DNA of 42,942 nt, taken from the NCBI GenBank assembly GCA_002490665.1, contig DKUL01000008.1, forward strand, positions 1 to 42,942. The letters run 5' to 3'. Source of the DNA: Lachnospiraceae bacterium UBA7205. GTDB taxonomy: Bacteria > Bacillota > Clostridia > Lachnospirales > Lachnospiraceae. A model generated the notes under the pieces. The model searched no databases. It had not been told where the DNA came from and saw only the letters and a program-made list of their open reading frames with translations. Both the position numbers and the translations under genes were made by a program. Positions 1 through 7,290 of this stretch are shown piece after piece. Every line of letters starts with the position of its first letter. Position 1 is the first letter of the stretch.

Positions 1-55
1 TTTCATCAAGTAAAGATTCGATTCGTTTACTTGCCAAACTTGAAGTAGTACTCAT
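1..55 (-). CDS. Probable acyl-CoA carboxyltransferase subunit, N-terminal fragment
   Basis: Only the first 18 codons are in the window; the gene runs off the left edge. It starts at an ATG at 55 preceded by GGAGG at 63-67, a good ribosome site. The peptide begins MSTTSSLASKRIESLLDE. This resembles the start of the carboxyltransferase (methylmalonyl-CoA decarboxylase alpha-type) subunits common in Lachnospiraceae, where such an N-terminus precedes a biotin-dependent carboxyltransferase domain. The fragment is too short to prove that, so the product name is a memory-based suggestion. What is certain is a real gene start with a strong ribosome site. Confidence 0.4.
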   Translation of the reverse strand, partial: MSTTSSLASKRIESLLDE

Positions 56-249
56 TTTATGACCTCCATTTTTATATTTTTTAATTACTTTTAAAATAAA
101 ATAACTCTTTTTGCGCAACTTTTATATATTGTATCAATTATATGAAAATTACGTCTATTTTAGTATAACATATATTATTCTATCCGCCTAGTAAATTTTT
201 TGATTTTTCATTCGTTTTTTCCAATCGGGCAGGGGAATGTCCCTCCCGC
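56..249. other. AT-rich intergenic region upstream of the left-edge gene
   Basis: This stretch separates the carboxypeptidase stop from the left-edge gene start. It is very AT-rich and must hold the promoter of the left-edge gene. A weak candidate on the minus strand is TAGACG with an 18-base spacer to TACAAT. Just after the carboxypeptidase stop there is a G/C-rich inverted repeat (GGGAGGG with CCCCTGCCC) with no T-run behind it, so it is not called a terminator. Confidence 0.35.
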
Positions 250-1497
250 CTACTGACTGCCGCCGAAAAGCCACTTCTGCACTACCTGGCGAACACACCA
301 CTGAAAGTCAACCGCGCTGATATCTTCTGTTGTCACAAGACAAACGCGTTTCCATTCCTTATTGCCGACCATATAGCTCAAGTATCCTATTGTCTGCCCC
401 TTTTGCACCGGTGCTGTAAGGGCTTTCACCTTCTGTAGTGTGACGGTCACCTTCTCATCCTCACGCATCAGCAGTCCGTCATTTGCGTATTCCCCATCCG
501 GTACGATTTCTACCGGCATATATATTTTTTCACCTATTTTTCCAGTCTGCCCATTGCTTACAATCACTTTATCCATTGCCGCGGCAGGAATCTCCACTTC
601 GTCAAAGCTACGGTAATTGTAGTTTGCCAGCCCGTATTCCATAAGCGCCCTGGTGTCGCTCCACTTATAGGTCTTGTGATTTGGCCAACCGCATGCCAGA
701 AGCGCCACGACAAACGTTTTTCCGTCCCGCCTGAGCGCGCCGACATAGCAGTAGCCTGCTTTCGCGGTGAAACCTGTCTTTCCGGTCAGCGCCCCGGACA
801 TCATGCCAAGGAATGCATTGTGGTTTACGCAGGAAAAACTCCTTTTGCCCGAAACGTCTGTAAATGAATGGTTCGGTGTCCTTGTAATTTCCAGAAAACT
901 CTCTTTCTGCGGGGATTTCGCGACACAGTACGCCATTACCAGCGCCAGGTCTCGTGCCGTTGTCGAATGAAACTTGTCATCTTTTGCCGCGTCCAGTCCG
1001 TTTGGCGTGATATAATATGTATTTTCACAGCCTATCTCGGCGGCCTTGCGGTTCATGAGCGCCGCAAACTGTTCCACATCCCCGCCTACGTGCTCTGCAA
1101 TCGCAACTGCGGAGTCATTGTGCGATTCCAGCATAAGGGACAGCAATAAATCCTTTAAGCGGTACTGTTCCCCATTGCGCATCCCCAGATGCACCGGCGG
1201 CATGGAGGATGCATAGGAGGACACTGTCACGGTATCCTCCAGGCTGGCATTTTCCAGTGTCACAATCAGGGTCATAATCTTCGTGGTGCTTGCCATCGCA
1301 AGCTGCTCATCACCGCAGCGGTCATACAGCACCCTGCCCGAATCCGCATCCATGAGTACCGCCGCCTTCGCATAGAGCCTGAGATTTGGCTCATCAGCCC
1401 GGACGTTTAGCGGCTGCTGCGCAAGGATGACTGCAATTGCCACAATGACTGCCGTTACAACCTTAACAAATTGCGGAAAAATGATTCTATTTTTCAT
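250..1497 (-). CDS. D-alanyl-D-alanine carboxypeptidase (PBP5/DacF family)
   Basis: Penicillin-binding peptidase S11 that trims the terminal D-Ala from peptidoglycan stem peptides outside the cytoplasmic membrane. The 415-residue protein has a signal peptide (hydrophobic segment about 13-26, likely cut after VRA at 34). The three active-site motifs are present in order: STTK at 70-73, SHN about 125, and KTGFT about 240. The C-terminal beta-rich domain ends in an amphipathic stretch (WCVRQVVQKWLF) typical of the membrane anchor. The ATG at 1497 follows AGGAAG. It lies 77 bases after the PPK2 gene on the same strand. A second paralogue occurs at 16639-17868. DacF is the closest named relative, but paralogues cannot be separated by eye. 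Confidence 0.93.
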   Translation of the reverse strand: MKNRIIFPQFVKVVTAVIVAIAVILAQQPLNVRADEPNLRLYAKAAVLMDADSGRVLYDRCGDEQLAMASTTKIMTLIVTLENASLEDTVTVSSYASSMPPVHLGMRNGEQYRLKDLLLSLMLESHNDSAVAIAEHVGGDVEQFAALMNRKAAEIGCENTYYITPNGLDAAKDDKFHSTTARDLALVMAYCVAKSPQKESFLEITRTPNHSFTDVSGKRSFSCVNHNAFLGMMSGALTGKTGFTAKAGYCYVGALRRDGKTFVVALLACGWPNHKTYKWSDTRALMEYGLANYNYRSFDEVEIPAAAMDKVIVSNGQTGKIGEKIYMPVEIVPDGEYANDGLLMREDEKVTVTLQKVKALTAPVQKGQTIGYLSYMVGNKEWKRVCLVTTEDISAVDFQWCVRQVVQKWLFGGSQ

Positions 1498-1574
1498 AAA
1501 TTTTTATCTTCCTTATATACAAGGCTCCATAAAAATATATGTTATGACATTTGTAAATTATCCCAATTCACGCA

Positions 1575-3056
1575 TTACAGCTTCATTCTTTTTTCCAGTG
1601 CGTCCACCACGGTCTCAAGCACCTTGATACGCGCATAGTACTTGTCGTTTCCCTCCACGATAATCCATGGGGCATCTGATGTGGATGTCTTTATGATCAT
1701 CTCGTCGACAGCTTTTTCGTACAAGTCCCACTTTTCCCTGTTCCGCCAGTCCTCATCTGTAATTTTCCAGCTTTTTTCCGGGTTCTCCTGCCTGTCCTTA
1801 AAGCGCTTTGCCTGTTCCTCCTTGTCAATATGGAGCCAGAACTTCAGCACCACCGCGCCGTGGTGAACCAGCTGGCTCTCCATCTGGTTCATTTCCCGGT
1901 ATGCGCGCTGCCAGTCCTGCGTGGTGCAGAATCCCTCAATGCGCTCCACCATGACCCTGCCGTACCATGTCCGGTCAAAAATGGCTATGTGCCCGTCCTT
2001 CGGCATTTTCGTCCAGAAACGCCACAGATAATGATGTGCCCGCTCAATGTCGTTGGGAGAGCTGGTCGGATTTACGGTGTACCCCCTCGGGTCAAGCGCC
2101 CTGGTAAGCCTTTTAATCGCTCCGCCTTTCCCTCCTGCGTCCCATCCTTCAAAGGCAAGCACCACGGGAATTCTCCTGGCATAAAGCTCGCCGTGGAGAA
2201 GCCGGAGCTTTTTCTGTAACTCAGACAGTCTCTTGTCATATTCTTTCCTGTCAAGCTTTTTGGAAAGGTCTGTCCTTTTGAGTACGCTCTCGTTCCAGTC
2301 CGCATTGTCAAACCTGCCGTCAATCTCCTTTTCTTTTGCCTTGCATTCCTTTTTGTAGCGCTCTTCCAAAACATGCACTGTCTTTGAAAGAATCTTAACC
2401 GTGGCAAAATTGTCATCCTCCGCCTCTATGACTGTCCATGGCGCATACTCGCTGTCCGTCTTTATCAGCATCTCGTCCGCCATCCTGAAATAATCGCCAA
2501 AATGCTTGTTCCTGTCCAGATCCTCCTCTGTCACCCGCCATTTTGTCGCCTTGTTGTCCCGCAGCTTTTTAAAACGTTTCTTTTGTTCATGCTTTGAAAT
2601 GTCTAGAAAGAATTTGATAATCAATGTGCCGCCATCTGTCAGCTGCTTCTCAAAAATATTGATGTCTTCCAGAATTGTCGGCACTTCCTCCTGGGGTGTC
2701 TTTTTCTCGAACCTGTCCACCAGGAGCTTTCGGTACCAGCTTCTGTCAAACACCGCAATACGCCCCTTCTCTGGTGTCTTCGTCCAAAAACGCCACAGAA
2801 ACGGATGAAGCCGTTCTTCCTTCGTCTCCGCATCCGTGGAATACACCGTAAAGCCCCTTGGGTCAAGCGTCTGAATCAGCCTGTTAATCTGTGTGCCCTT
2901 TCCCGCCGCACCGAATCCTTCAAACACAATCATGACTGGAACGCCCTTGCTTTTCAGCTCCCTCTGCAAAAGGGCGATTCGGGGTTCAAGTTCATTCATG
3001 CGCTCCTTGTACGTCTTTTTGTCCAATTTCTTCGTCAAATCAATTTTTTCCAGCAT
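1575..3056 (-). CDS. pap: Polyphosphate:AMP phosphotransferase (class II PPK2, tandem domains)
   Basis: Transfers phosphate from polyphosphate to AMP (making ADP), by family. The 493 residues hold two PPK2 domains in tandem. Each has a Walker A loop (GFGAAGKGT at 47-55; GWDAGGKGG about 300) and a Walker B motif (AVFDRSWY and AIFDRTWY). The first domain has Gly where the second keeps the Walker A Asp that PPK2 enzymes need, and Arg for Gly after the WY of Walker B. The N-terminal half is therefore probably a non-catalytic scaffold, as in known class II enzymes. The start at 3056 has AAAGGAG just upstream. The neighbours do not suggest a pathway. Confidence 0.9.
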   Translation of the reverse strand: MLEKIDLTKKLDKKTYKERMNELEPRIALLQRELKSKGVPVMIVFEGFGAAGKGTQINRLIQTLDPRGFTVYSTDAETKEERLHPFLWRFWTKTPEKGRIAVFDRSWYRKLLVDRFEKKTPQEEVPTILEDINIFEKQLTDGGTLIIKFFLDISKHEQKKRFKKLRDNKATKWRVTEEDLDRNKHFGDYFRMADEMLIKTDSEYAPWTVIEAEDDNFATVKILSKTVHVLEERYKKECKAKEKEIDGRFDNADWNESVLKRTDLSKKLDRKEYDKRLSELQKKLRLLHGELYARRIPVVLAFEGWDAGGKGGAIKRLTRALDPRGYTVNPTSSPNDIERAHHYLWRFWTKMPKDGHIAIFDRTWYGRVMVERIEGFCTTQDWQRAYREMNQMESQLVHHGAVVLKFWLHIDKEEQAKRFKDRQENPEKSWKITDEDWRNREKWDLYEKAVDEMIIKTSTSDAPWIIVEGNDKYYARIKVLETVVDALEKRMKL

Positions 3057-3090
3057 ACTATCAGCTCCTTTCCTAACATTTTGAATCCTA

Positions 3091-4830
3091 TCAAGATTGT
3101 CTTTTTAATTTCGCATGTGTCATGTCATATTCCAGAATCACATCGTATCCATAGCTTTTGACTGTCGCCTGCATCTCATCAAGAAGTTCTTCAAAGCGCT
3201 GGCGGTCCGGGGCGAAAACCATTTCCCACGAGTAATCTTGTATTGCACGTTTGCACTGGTGCCGAATGGTCGTCTGTTCTGCCGTCTCCACGGATGCAGT
3301 GTATAGCATCCCTGGTGCAACCAGGAGCATGTCATTTTTCTGCAGATAACCCATTGTGGTATCTGCATTCATTTTTTCTCTCCAGTCCTCGATCAGGGAA
3401 GATGTATCAAGCGCCCTCACGCTGTCCCATAATTCATAGTAATAATGAAACCCGCGCTCGCTTTTCTCACACTGGACAACCGCCTTATAGTTCAATGCGG
3501 AAGTTCCGGACTCCCATGTCCCGTCGCCATATTCTTCCGGAACTTCAATATCACCACCGTTCATCAATGCCTCCCTGCCAAAATCCGTCAGGTAGGGACC
3601 ATCCTCCCGCATTTCCCAGGTCAGTCCTTCAGGTCCCGCCGCCGCACCAGACAGGTTGGCGCCATTCATCATGATCCCTTCTTCCGAGTACAGCCAGTCA
3701 ATAAAGTCCACAAGCCTTGCCGGGTCTGCCGACTGTGAACCGACTGCTATGATACTGTCCTGGTTTCCATACGGATAACAGCCATATGAATAAATCTGTA
3801 AATCCTTGACGGGAGCTAACATAAAGCCCTTCCCCTTCTCCACATTAGAAATTGTATTGAAGGCAGATTTACCAAGCCACGGCCATGGCGAGAACAATAT
3901 CTGCCCCTCCCTGTACTTATCAAAACACTGGTCGTAGCTTTGATTCGCCGACTTTGGGTCAATCAGCCCCATCTGATTTGCCTCATAGAAAAAATTAAGC
4001 ATACGGACATATATCGAATCATCTTCAATTATACTCTGGTAATCCGAGCCATCCGCCTTTGCAAGCACCACCCCATACTCATCATACCCATACATGCAGC
4101 AAGGCTGTTTGACTGCGTTCATCATGTTGTCGTCCCAGTCCTTAAAAAAAGAAAAACCATATGTTTTGGCTCCGTTTTCTGCCACCGGGTACCGTTCCTG
4201 CATCTCTTTTAGCACTGGCAGCAGATCTTCGAGCGTGTCAATTTCGGGATAACCCAGCTCCTGATATAAATCCCAGCGAATATAAGGGCCATACACAGGC
4301 TCGACTCCCTCACTCGACACATCCGACCCATTAGAAGACACTTCGGACGGAATTGCATAGATGCCCTCCTGCCATACACTGCTATTTAGGTTTTCAATTG
4401 CCTCCCTGTACCGCATGATATTTTTATCCTGCAGCTCATCCTCCATGTTGTATATCAGTTCTGCATTGACCAAGTCCTGCAGCTGTCCGTTCACGCCCTT
4501 ACATATAATCAGGTCGCCCAGATTTCCTGCCGCCGCCCGCACTTCAAAAAGCGTGTCTCCTCCTTTGGTAATGTTGGGAGAAATGATATTCAGCTCCATA
4601 TTAAACTTCTTTCTGACTACTTCGCCAAACCAGCCTGACTGGATTCCCTGATAATTCGCAGAAAAATCAAATACATCCACGACGATGAAATCCTCATATG
4701 GGCAATCGTTGGCATTCAGTGCCGTCAGATAGTCGGAATTCCCCTTCATGTCAGAACAGCCGCAAAGGTTCAGGCAGAACACTGCTAAAAGACAGAATGA
4801 AATCATTCGGTTTCGCTGTTTTTTTCTCAT
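3091..4830 (-). CDS. Extracellular solute-binding lipoprotein, orphan paralogue of the one at 7291-9117
   Basis: Carbohydrate-type ABC binding protein held on the outer face of the membrane. The basic N-terminus and hydrophobic stretch end in a lipobox LCGC, with the lipidated Cys at 25. The 579-residue mature form is of the large LplA/YtcQ-like size. It shares many blocks with the second binding protein: GWF followed by a KFN..LNIIS block, GNLGD, IRWDLY against IRYDLY, and SFFKDWD against SLFKDWD. They are clear paralogues. It has no permease next to it on its own transcript and is divergent from the YesN-like regulator. It may be an alternative receptor for the same permeases or a sensory partner. 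Substrate unknown. Confidence 0.9.
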   Translation of the reverse strand: MRKKQRNRMISFCLLAVFCLNLCGCSDMKGNSDYLTALNANDCPYEDFIVVDVFDFSANYQGIQSGWFGEVVRKKFNMELNIISPNITKGGDTLFEVRAAAGNLGDLIICKGVNGQLQDLVNAELIYNMEDELQDKNIMRYREAIENLNSSVWQEGIYAIPSEVSSNGSDVSSEGVEPVYGPYIRWDLYQELGYPEIDTLEDLLPVLKEMQERYPVAENGAKTYGFSFFKDWDDNMMNAVKQPCCMYGYDEYGVVLAKADGSDYQSIIEDDSIYVRMLNFFYEANQMGLIDPKSANQSYDQCFDKYREGQILFSPWPWLGKSAFNTISNVEKGKGFMLAPVKDLQIYSYGCYPYGNQDSIIAVGSQSADPARLVDFIDWLYSEEGIMMNGANLSGAAAGPEGLTWEMREDGPYLTDFGREALMNGGDIEVPEEYGDGTWESGTSALNYKAVVQCEKSERGFHYYYELWDSVRALDTSSLIEDWREKMNADTTMGYLQKNDMLLVAPGMLYTASVETAEQTTIRHQCKRAIQDYSWEMVFAPDRQRFEELLDEMQATVKSYGYDVILEYDMTHAKLKRQS

Positions 4831-4850
4831 TTTGAAGCACTCTCTTCCCG

Positions 4851-4863
4851 GATTGACAATCCC
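4851..4863. promoter_or_regulatory. Perfect 13-bp palindrome over a -35 box (candidate operator)
   Basis: GGATTG-A-CAATCC is a perfect inverted repeat centred on 4857. It exactly contains the TTGACA -35 hexamer of the plus-strand promoter, and on the other strand lies in the 5' leader of the binding-protein gene. A protein bound here could block regulator transcription and affect the divergent gene. Confidence 0.45.
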
Positions 4864-4882
4864 ATTTTACTCACTTATACTA
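4854..4882 (+). promoter_or_regulatory. Sigma-A-type promoter for the response regulator
   Basis: TTGACA at 4854-4859, a 17-base spacer, and TATACT at 4877-4882. This is near consensus and points at the regulator gene starting about 95 bases downstream. Confidence 0.75.
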
Positions 4883-4913
4883 TTAGTAAACGCCAGATAT
4901 TTTTGTCGTTTAT
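4867..4913. promoter_or_regulatory. Overlapping inverted repeats in the divergent promoter region
   Basis: Two inverted repeats follow each other: TTTACT (4867-4872) with AGTAAA (4886-4891), and TAAACG (4888-4893) with CGTTTA (4908-4913). They share bases 4888-4891. They lie between the plus promoter -10 and the probable minus promoter (TTGAAT, 16 bases, TATAGT on the minus strand). They may be regulator sites, but short AT-rich repeats can arise by chance. Confidence 0.35.
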
Positions 4914-4977
4914 ATAATAATACTATATCAAATTTATGGAACAATTCAATACATTTTACATATAGGAGGCTGGAAAT

Positions 4978-6558
4978 TTGATGGAAACTTTGTTGATAGC
5001 CGATGATGAAAAAAATATACGAGACGGTCTCAAATGCATCCTTGACTGGGAAGAACTTGGCTTTACAATATGCGGGGAAGCGGCAAACGGCGAGGAAGCG
5101 CTCTCATGCATCCTAAAGGAGAAACCCAGTCTCGTTCTTTTGGACATCCGGATGCCGAAGCTTACCGGCATAGACATTATCCGGATTGCGCGCGAGCAGG
5201 ATTACAGCGGAAGGTTTATCATTTTAAGCGGCTACTCTGACTTTTCCTACGCACAGTCTGCCATCCGCTACGGCGTTGAGTATTACCTGACAAAACCCAT
5301 TGACGAGGATGAACTGCTTGATGCCATCAACACGATAAAGGAAAGTCTGGAGCAGGAGCACAGGGAATCGGATAACATTGCGCTTTACCGTGAGAAGGCA
5401 AAAAATGTAATTCTCCACGAATTGGTAACAGGCATCTGGAAAAGAGACGGCATCACCGGTCTCTCCTCCGCGGACTTCCAGAGCATGGAGCTTGACTTTG
5501 ACAAATACCAGGTTGTAATTTACGAAAAGTTCGGACTGTCCCCCGAAGACCAAAGCTATCATTTTGCCGATTTGCTAAACATCACCAACAACGGCAACCA
5601 CTCCTTTGAGTCCTTCGAGGAGGGTCATAAAAACGTGATTCTGTTAAAGGGAGCTTTTGCACTCAGGCGCTTTGAAGAGTTTCTGCACCATTATGAGAAA
5701 GCCGAACTTCAGAAAGGAAGCCCTATGGACTCGCTTTTTCTCGCATACGGACGTCCTGTCGAGAGCCTGGACGAAATCTATCTGTCTTATGAGGAAGCCG
5801 ATACCCTGATTCAGAGACGCTTTTTCTGTATTCAGGGACAGCATACGCTGGGCTATGAGGAGCTGCCCGCCATCCCTTCCCATAACAACCAGATTCATGA
5901 CGACAAGCTTCACGAATACTGCGATGCCCTGATTAACTATCTGCAGGCAAATAACCGCAAGCAGATTGCCGCCACGTTCTTCTCCCTTGAAGAATACCTT
6001 TACAATGTGGACAGCTCCATTGCTTCTGTCAGGCTTTTTCTCACCGACCTGTTCCTGCAGCTAAAGGAAAATATCCATAAAATATACAACAGCTCGCGCG
6101 TGTCACTGCCCTCCAACTCTGTCATCATCGACTACATTGACAACTGCCATTACCTATACGAAATTATCCTGTACATTTCAGGTCAGGTAAAGGCCATCAT
6201 GGACAGCAGCGACAGTTCCCCAAGGGATTCCATCCTCGATGACATCCTTTACTATATTGACAACAATTACCAGAACAATATCAAGCTCGAGACCATCGCC
6301 CCGCTTTTCGGGTACAACAGCGCGTATCTCGGCAAGCTTTTTACAAAGGCTATCGGGGAAAATTTCAATTCCTATGTCGACCATAGGCGTATCGAGCATT
6401 CCAAAAAGCTTCTTGCCCAGAATAATATAAAAGTATATGAGGTATCGGAGCGAGTAGGCTATAAAAATGTTGACTATTTCCATAAAAAATTTAAAAAATA
6501 TGTCGGCATCAGCCCTGCGGAATACCGCAAGCAGTTAAAGCCGGATGATTCCGTGTAA
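4978..6558 (+). CDS. YesN-type response regulator, receiver plus AraC DNA-binding domain
   Basis: Transcription factor partner of a YesM-type kinase. Receiver domain in residues 4-125, with the acidic pair D9-D10, phospho-acceptor D56 in LLDIRMP, and Lys in TKP at 106. A long middle segment of about 280 residues matches the usual YesN layout. The last 100 residues form an AraC/XylS double helix-turn-helix (LGKLFTKAIGENF and VGYKNVDYFHKKFKKY, ending GISPAEYRK). AGGAGG at 4964-4969 serves either TTG at 4978 (8 bases) or ATG at 4981 (11 bases). It is divergent from one binding-protein gene and convergent with the YesL-like gene. The likely kinase partner is at 11774-13576. Confidence 0.93.
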   Translation: MMETLLIADDEKNIRDGLKCILDWEELGFTICGEAANGEEALSCILKEKPSLVLLDIRMPKLTGIDIIRIAREQDYSGRFIILSGYSDFSYAQSAIRYGVEYYLTKPIDEDELLDAINTIKESLEQEHRESDNIALYREKAKNVILHELVTGIWKRDGITGLSSADFQSMELDFDKYQVVIYEKFGLSPEDQSYHFADLLNITNNGNHSFESFEEGHKNVILLKGAFALRRFEEFLHHYEKAELQKGSPMDSLFLAYGRPVESLDEIYLSYEEADTLIQRRFFCIQGQHTLGYEELPAIPSHNNQIHDDKLHEYCDALINYLQANNRKQIAATFFSLEEYLYNVDSSIASVRLFLTDLFLQLKENIHKIYNSSRVSLPSNSVIIDYIDNCHYLYEIILYISGQVKAIMDSSDSSPRDSILDDILYYIDNNYQNNIKLETIAPLFGYNSAYLGKLFTKAIGENFNSYVDHRRIEHSKKLLAQNNIKVYEVSERVGYKNVDYFHKKFKKYVGISPAEYRKQLKPDDSV

Positions 6559-6574
6559 TCAGGAAGACACGCAA

Positions 6575-6612
6575 AAAGAACCGGAGGCTTACCTTACCGC
6601 CCCCGGTTCTTT
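6575..6612. terminator. Bidirectional terminator overlapping the end of the YesL-like gene
   Basis: AAAGAACCGG (6575-6584) pairs with CCGGTTCTTT (6603-6612) across an 18-base loop. On the minus strand the stem is followed by TTTTTG. One arm forms the last codons of the converging YesL-like gene, whose stop is at 6589-6591. It should serve the response regulator gene on plus and the transport genes on minus. Confidence 0.75.
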
Positions 6613-7215
6613 CTCCAGTTCCTGAAATATTCTCTTGGAAAACGCTGCAACCGTAAAAATCGCAAACGCCGCGCCGAACAACAGCCCGAAACACATCAAA
6701 ACCGTATTAAAATGAAATAATACATACTCGGCAAAGAGCAGTGCCGCTATCATCAGCGTCCTGCCAAAATACCTTCTTGAAATTTCCATGGAATTCTGTA
6801 TTGTGGCGACAATACCGTTCTCATACCTTGCAAGAAGAGGGAATGCATAGAGCATGGCCGTCACATACACAAACACGGACACGATTCCGACCACAATCAG
6901 TATGATGGAGCCTTCCTCAGACACCCGGTTAATCTCATAGTCAAGATAAATGGCATATGTCGCCACAAGAAATATGAGTCCCAAAACAGTACCCTGCTTT
7001 AAGTTTTCCCGGAATGCACTGACAAAGCTCCGCGCAACATAGCCCTCCTCATCATCGACCATTTTCATCGCGACGCTATAAGCCGCAACGGTCGACGCGC
7101 CAATTGTGACAATGGGGAGTGAAAACAGAAGCCACATAAAATTTAACTTGACCAAATCCCAGAATTTGCTGAGAAAACGATATAATCCGCCGTCAACACT
7201 AAAAAATCCACTCAT
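6589..7215 (-). CDS. YesL-like membrane protein (DUF624)
   Basis: A 208-residue integral membrane protein with about five hydrophobic segments (near 25-45, 75-100, 105-125, 145-165 and 175-195). The conserved DUF624 opening is present: FWDLVKLNFMWLLFSLPIVTIG and, a little later, GAST at about 40. DUF624/YesL genes accompany LplABC/YesMNOPQ-type carbohydrate importers. Their biochemical role is not established. It lies 75 bases after the binding-protein gene on the same strand and closes the operon. The start at 7215 has AAAGGAG upstream. Confidence 0.85.
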   Translation of the reverse strand: MSGFFSVDGGLYRFLSKFWDLVKLNFMWLLFSLPIVTIGASTVAAYSVAMKMVDDEEGYVARSFVSAFRENLKQGTVLGLIFLVATYAIYLDYEINRVSEEGSIILIVVGIVSVFVYVTAMLYAFPLLARYENGIVATIQNSMEISRRYFGRTLMIAALLFAEYVLFHFNTVLMCFGLLFGAAFAIFTVAAFSKRIFQELEKEPGAVR

Positions 7216-7290
7216 TCCAAAACTCCTTTTTCAGAAATGGGACTATCATTTTCAGATAGCCCCATAAAATTATCAATAAGAATATAAATC

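Noticed and set aside
200..250. Terminator after the first DD-carboxypeptidase
   Set aside because: A G/C inverted repeat is present but no T-run follows, so an intrinsic terminator is not supported.
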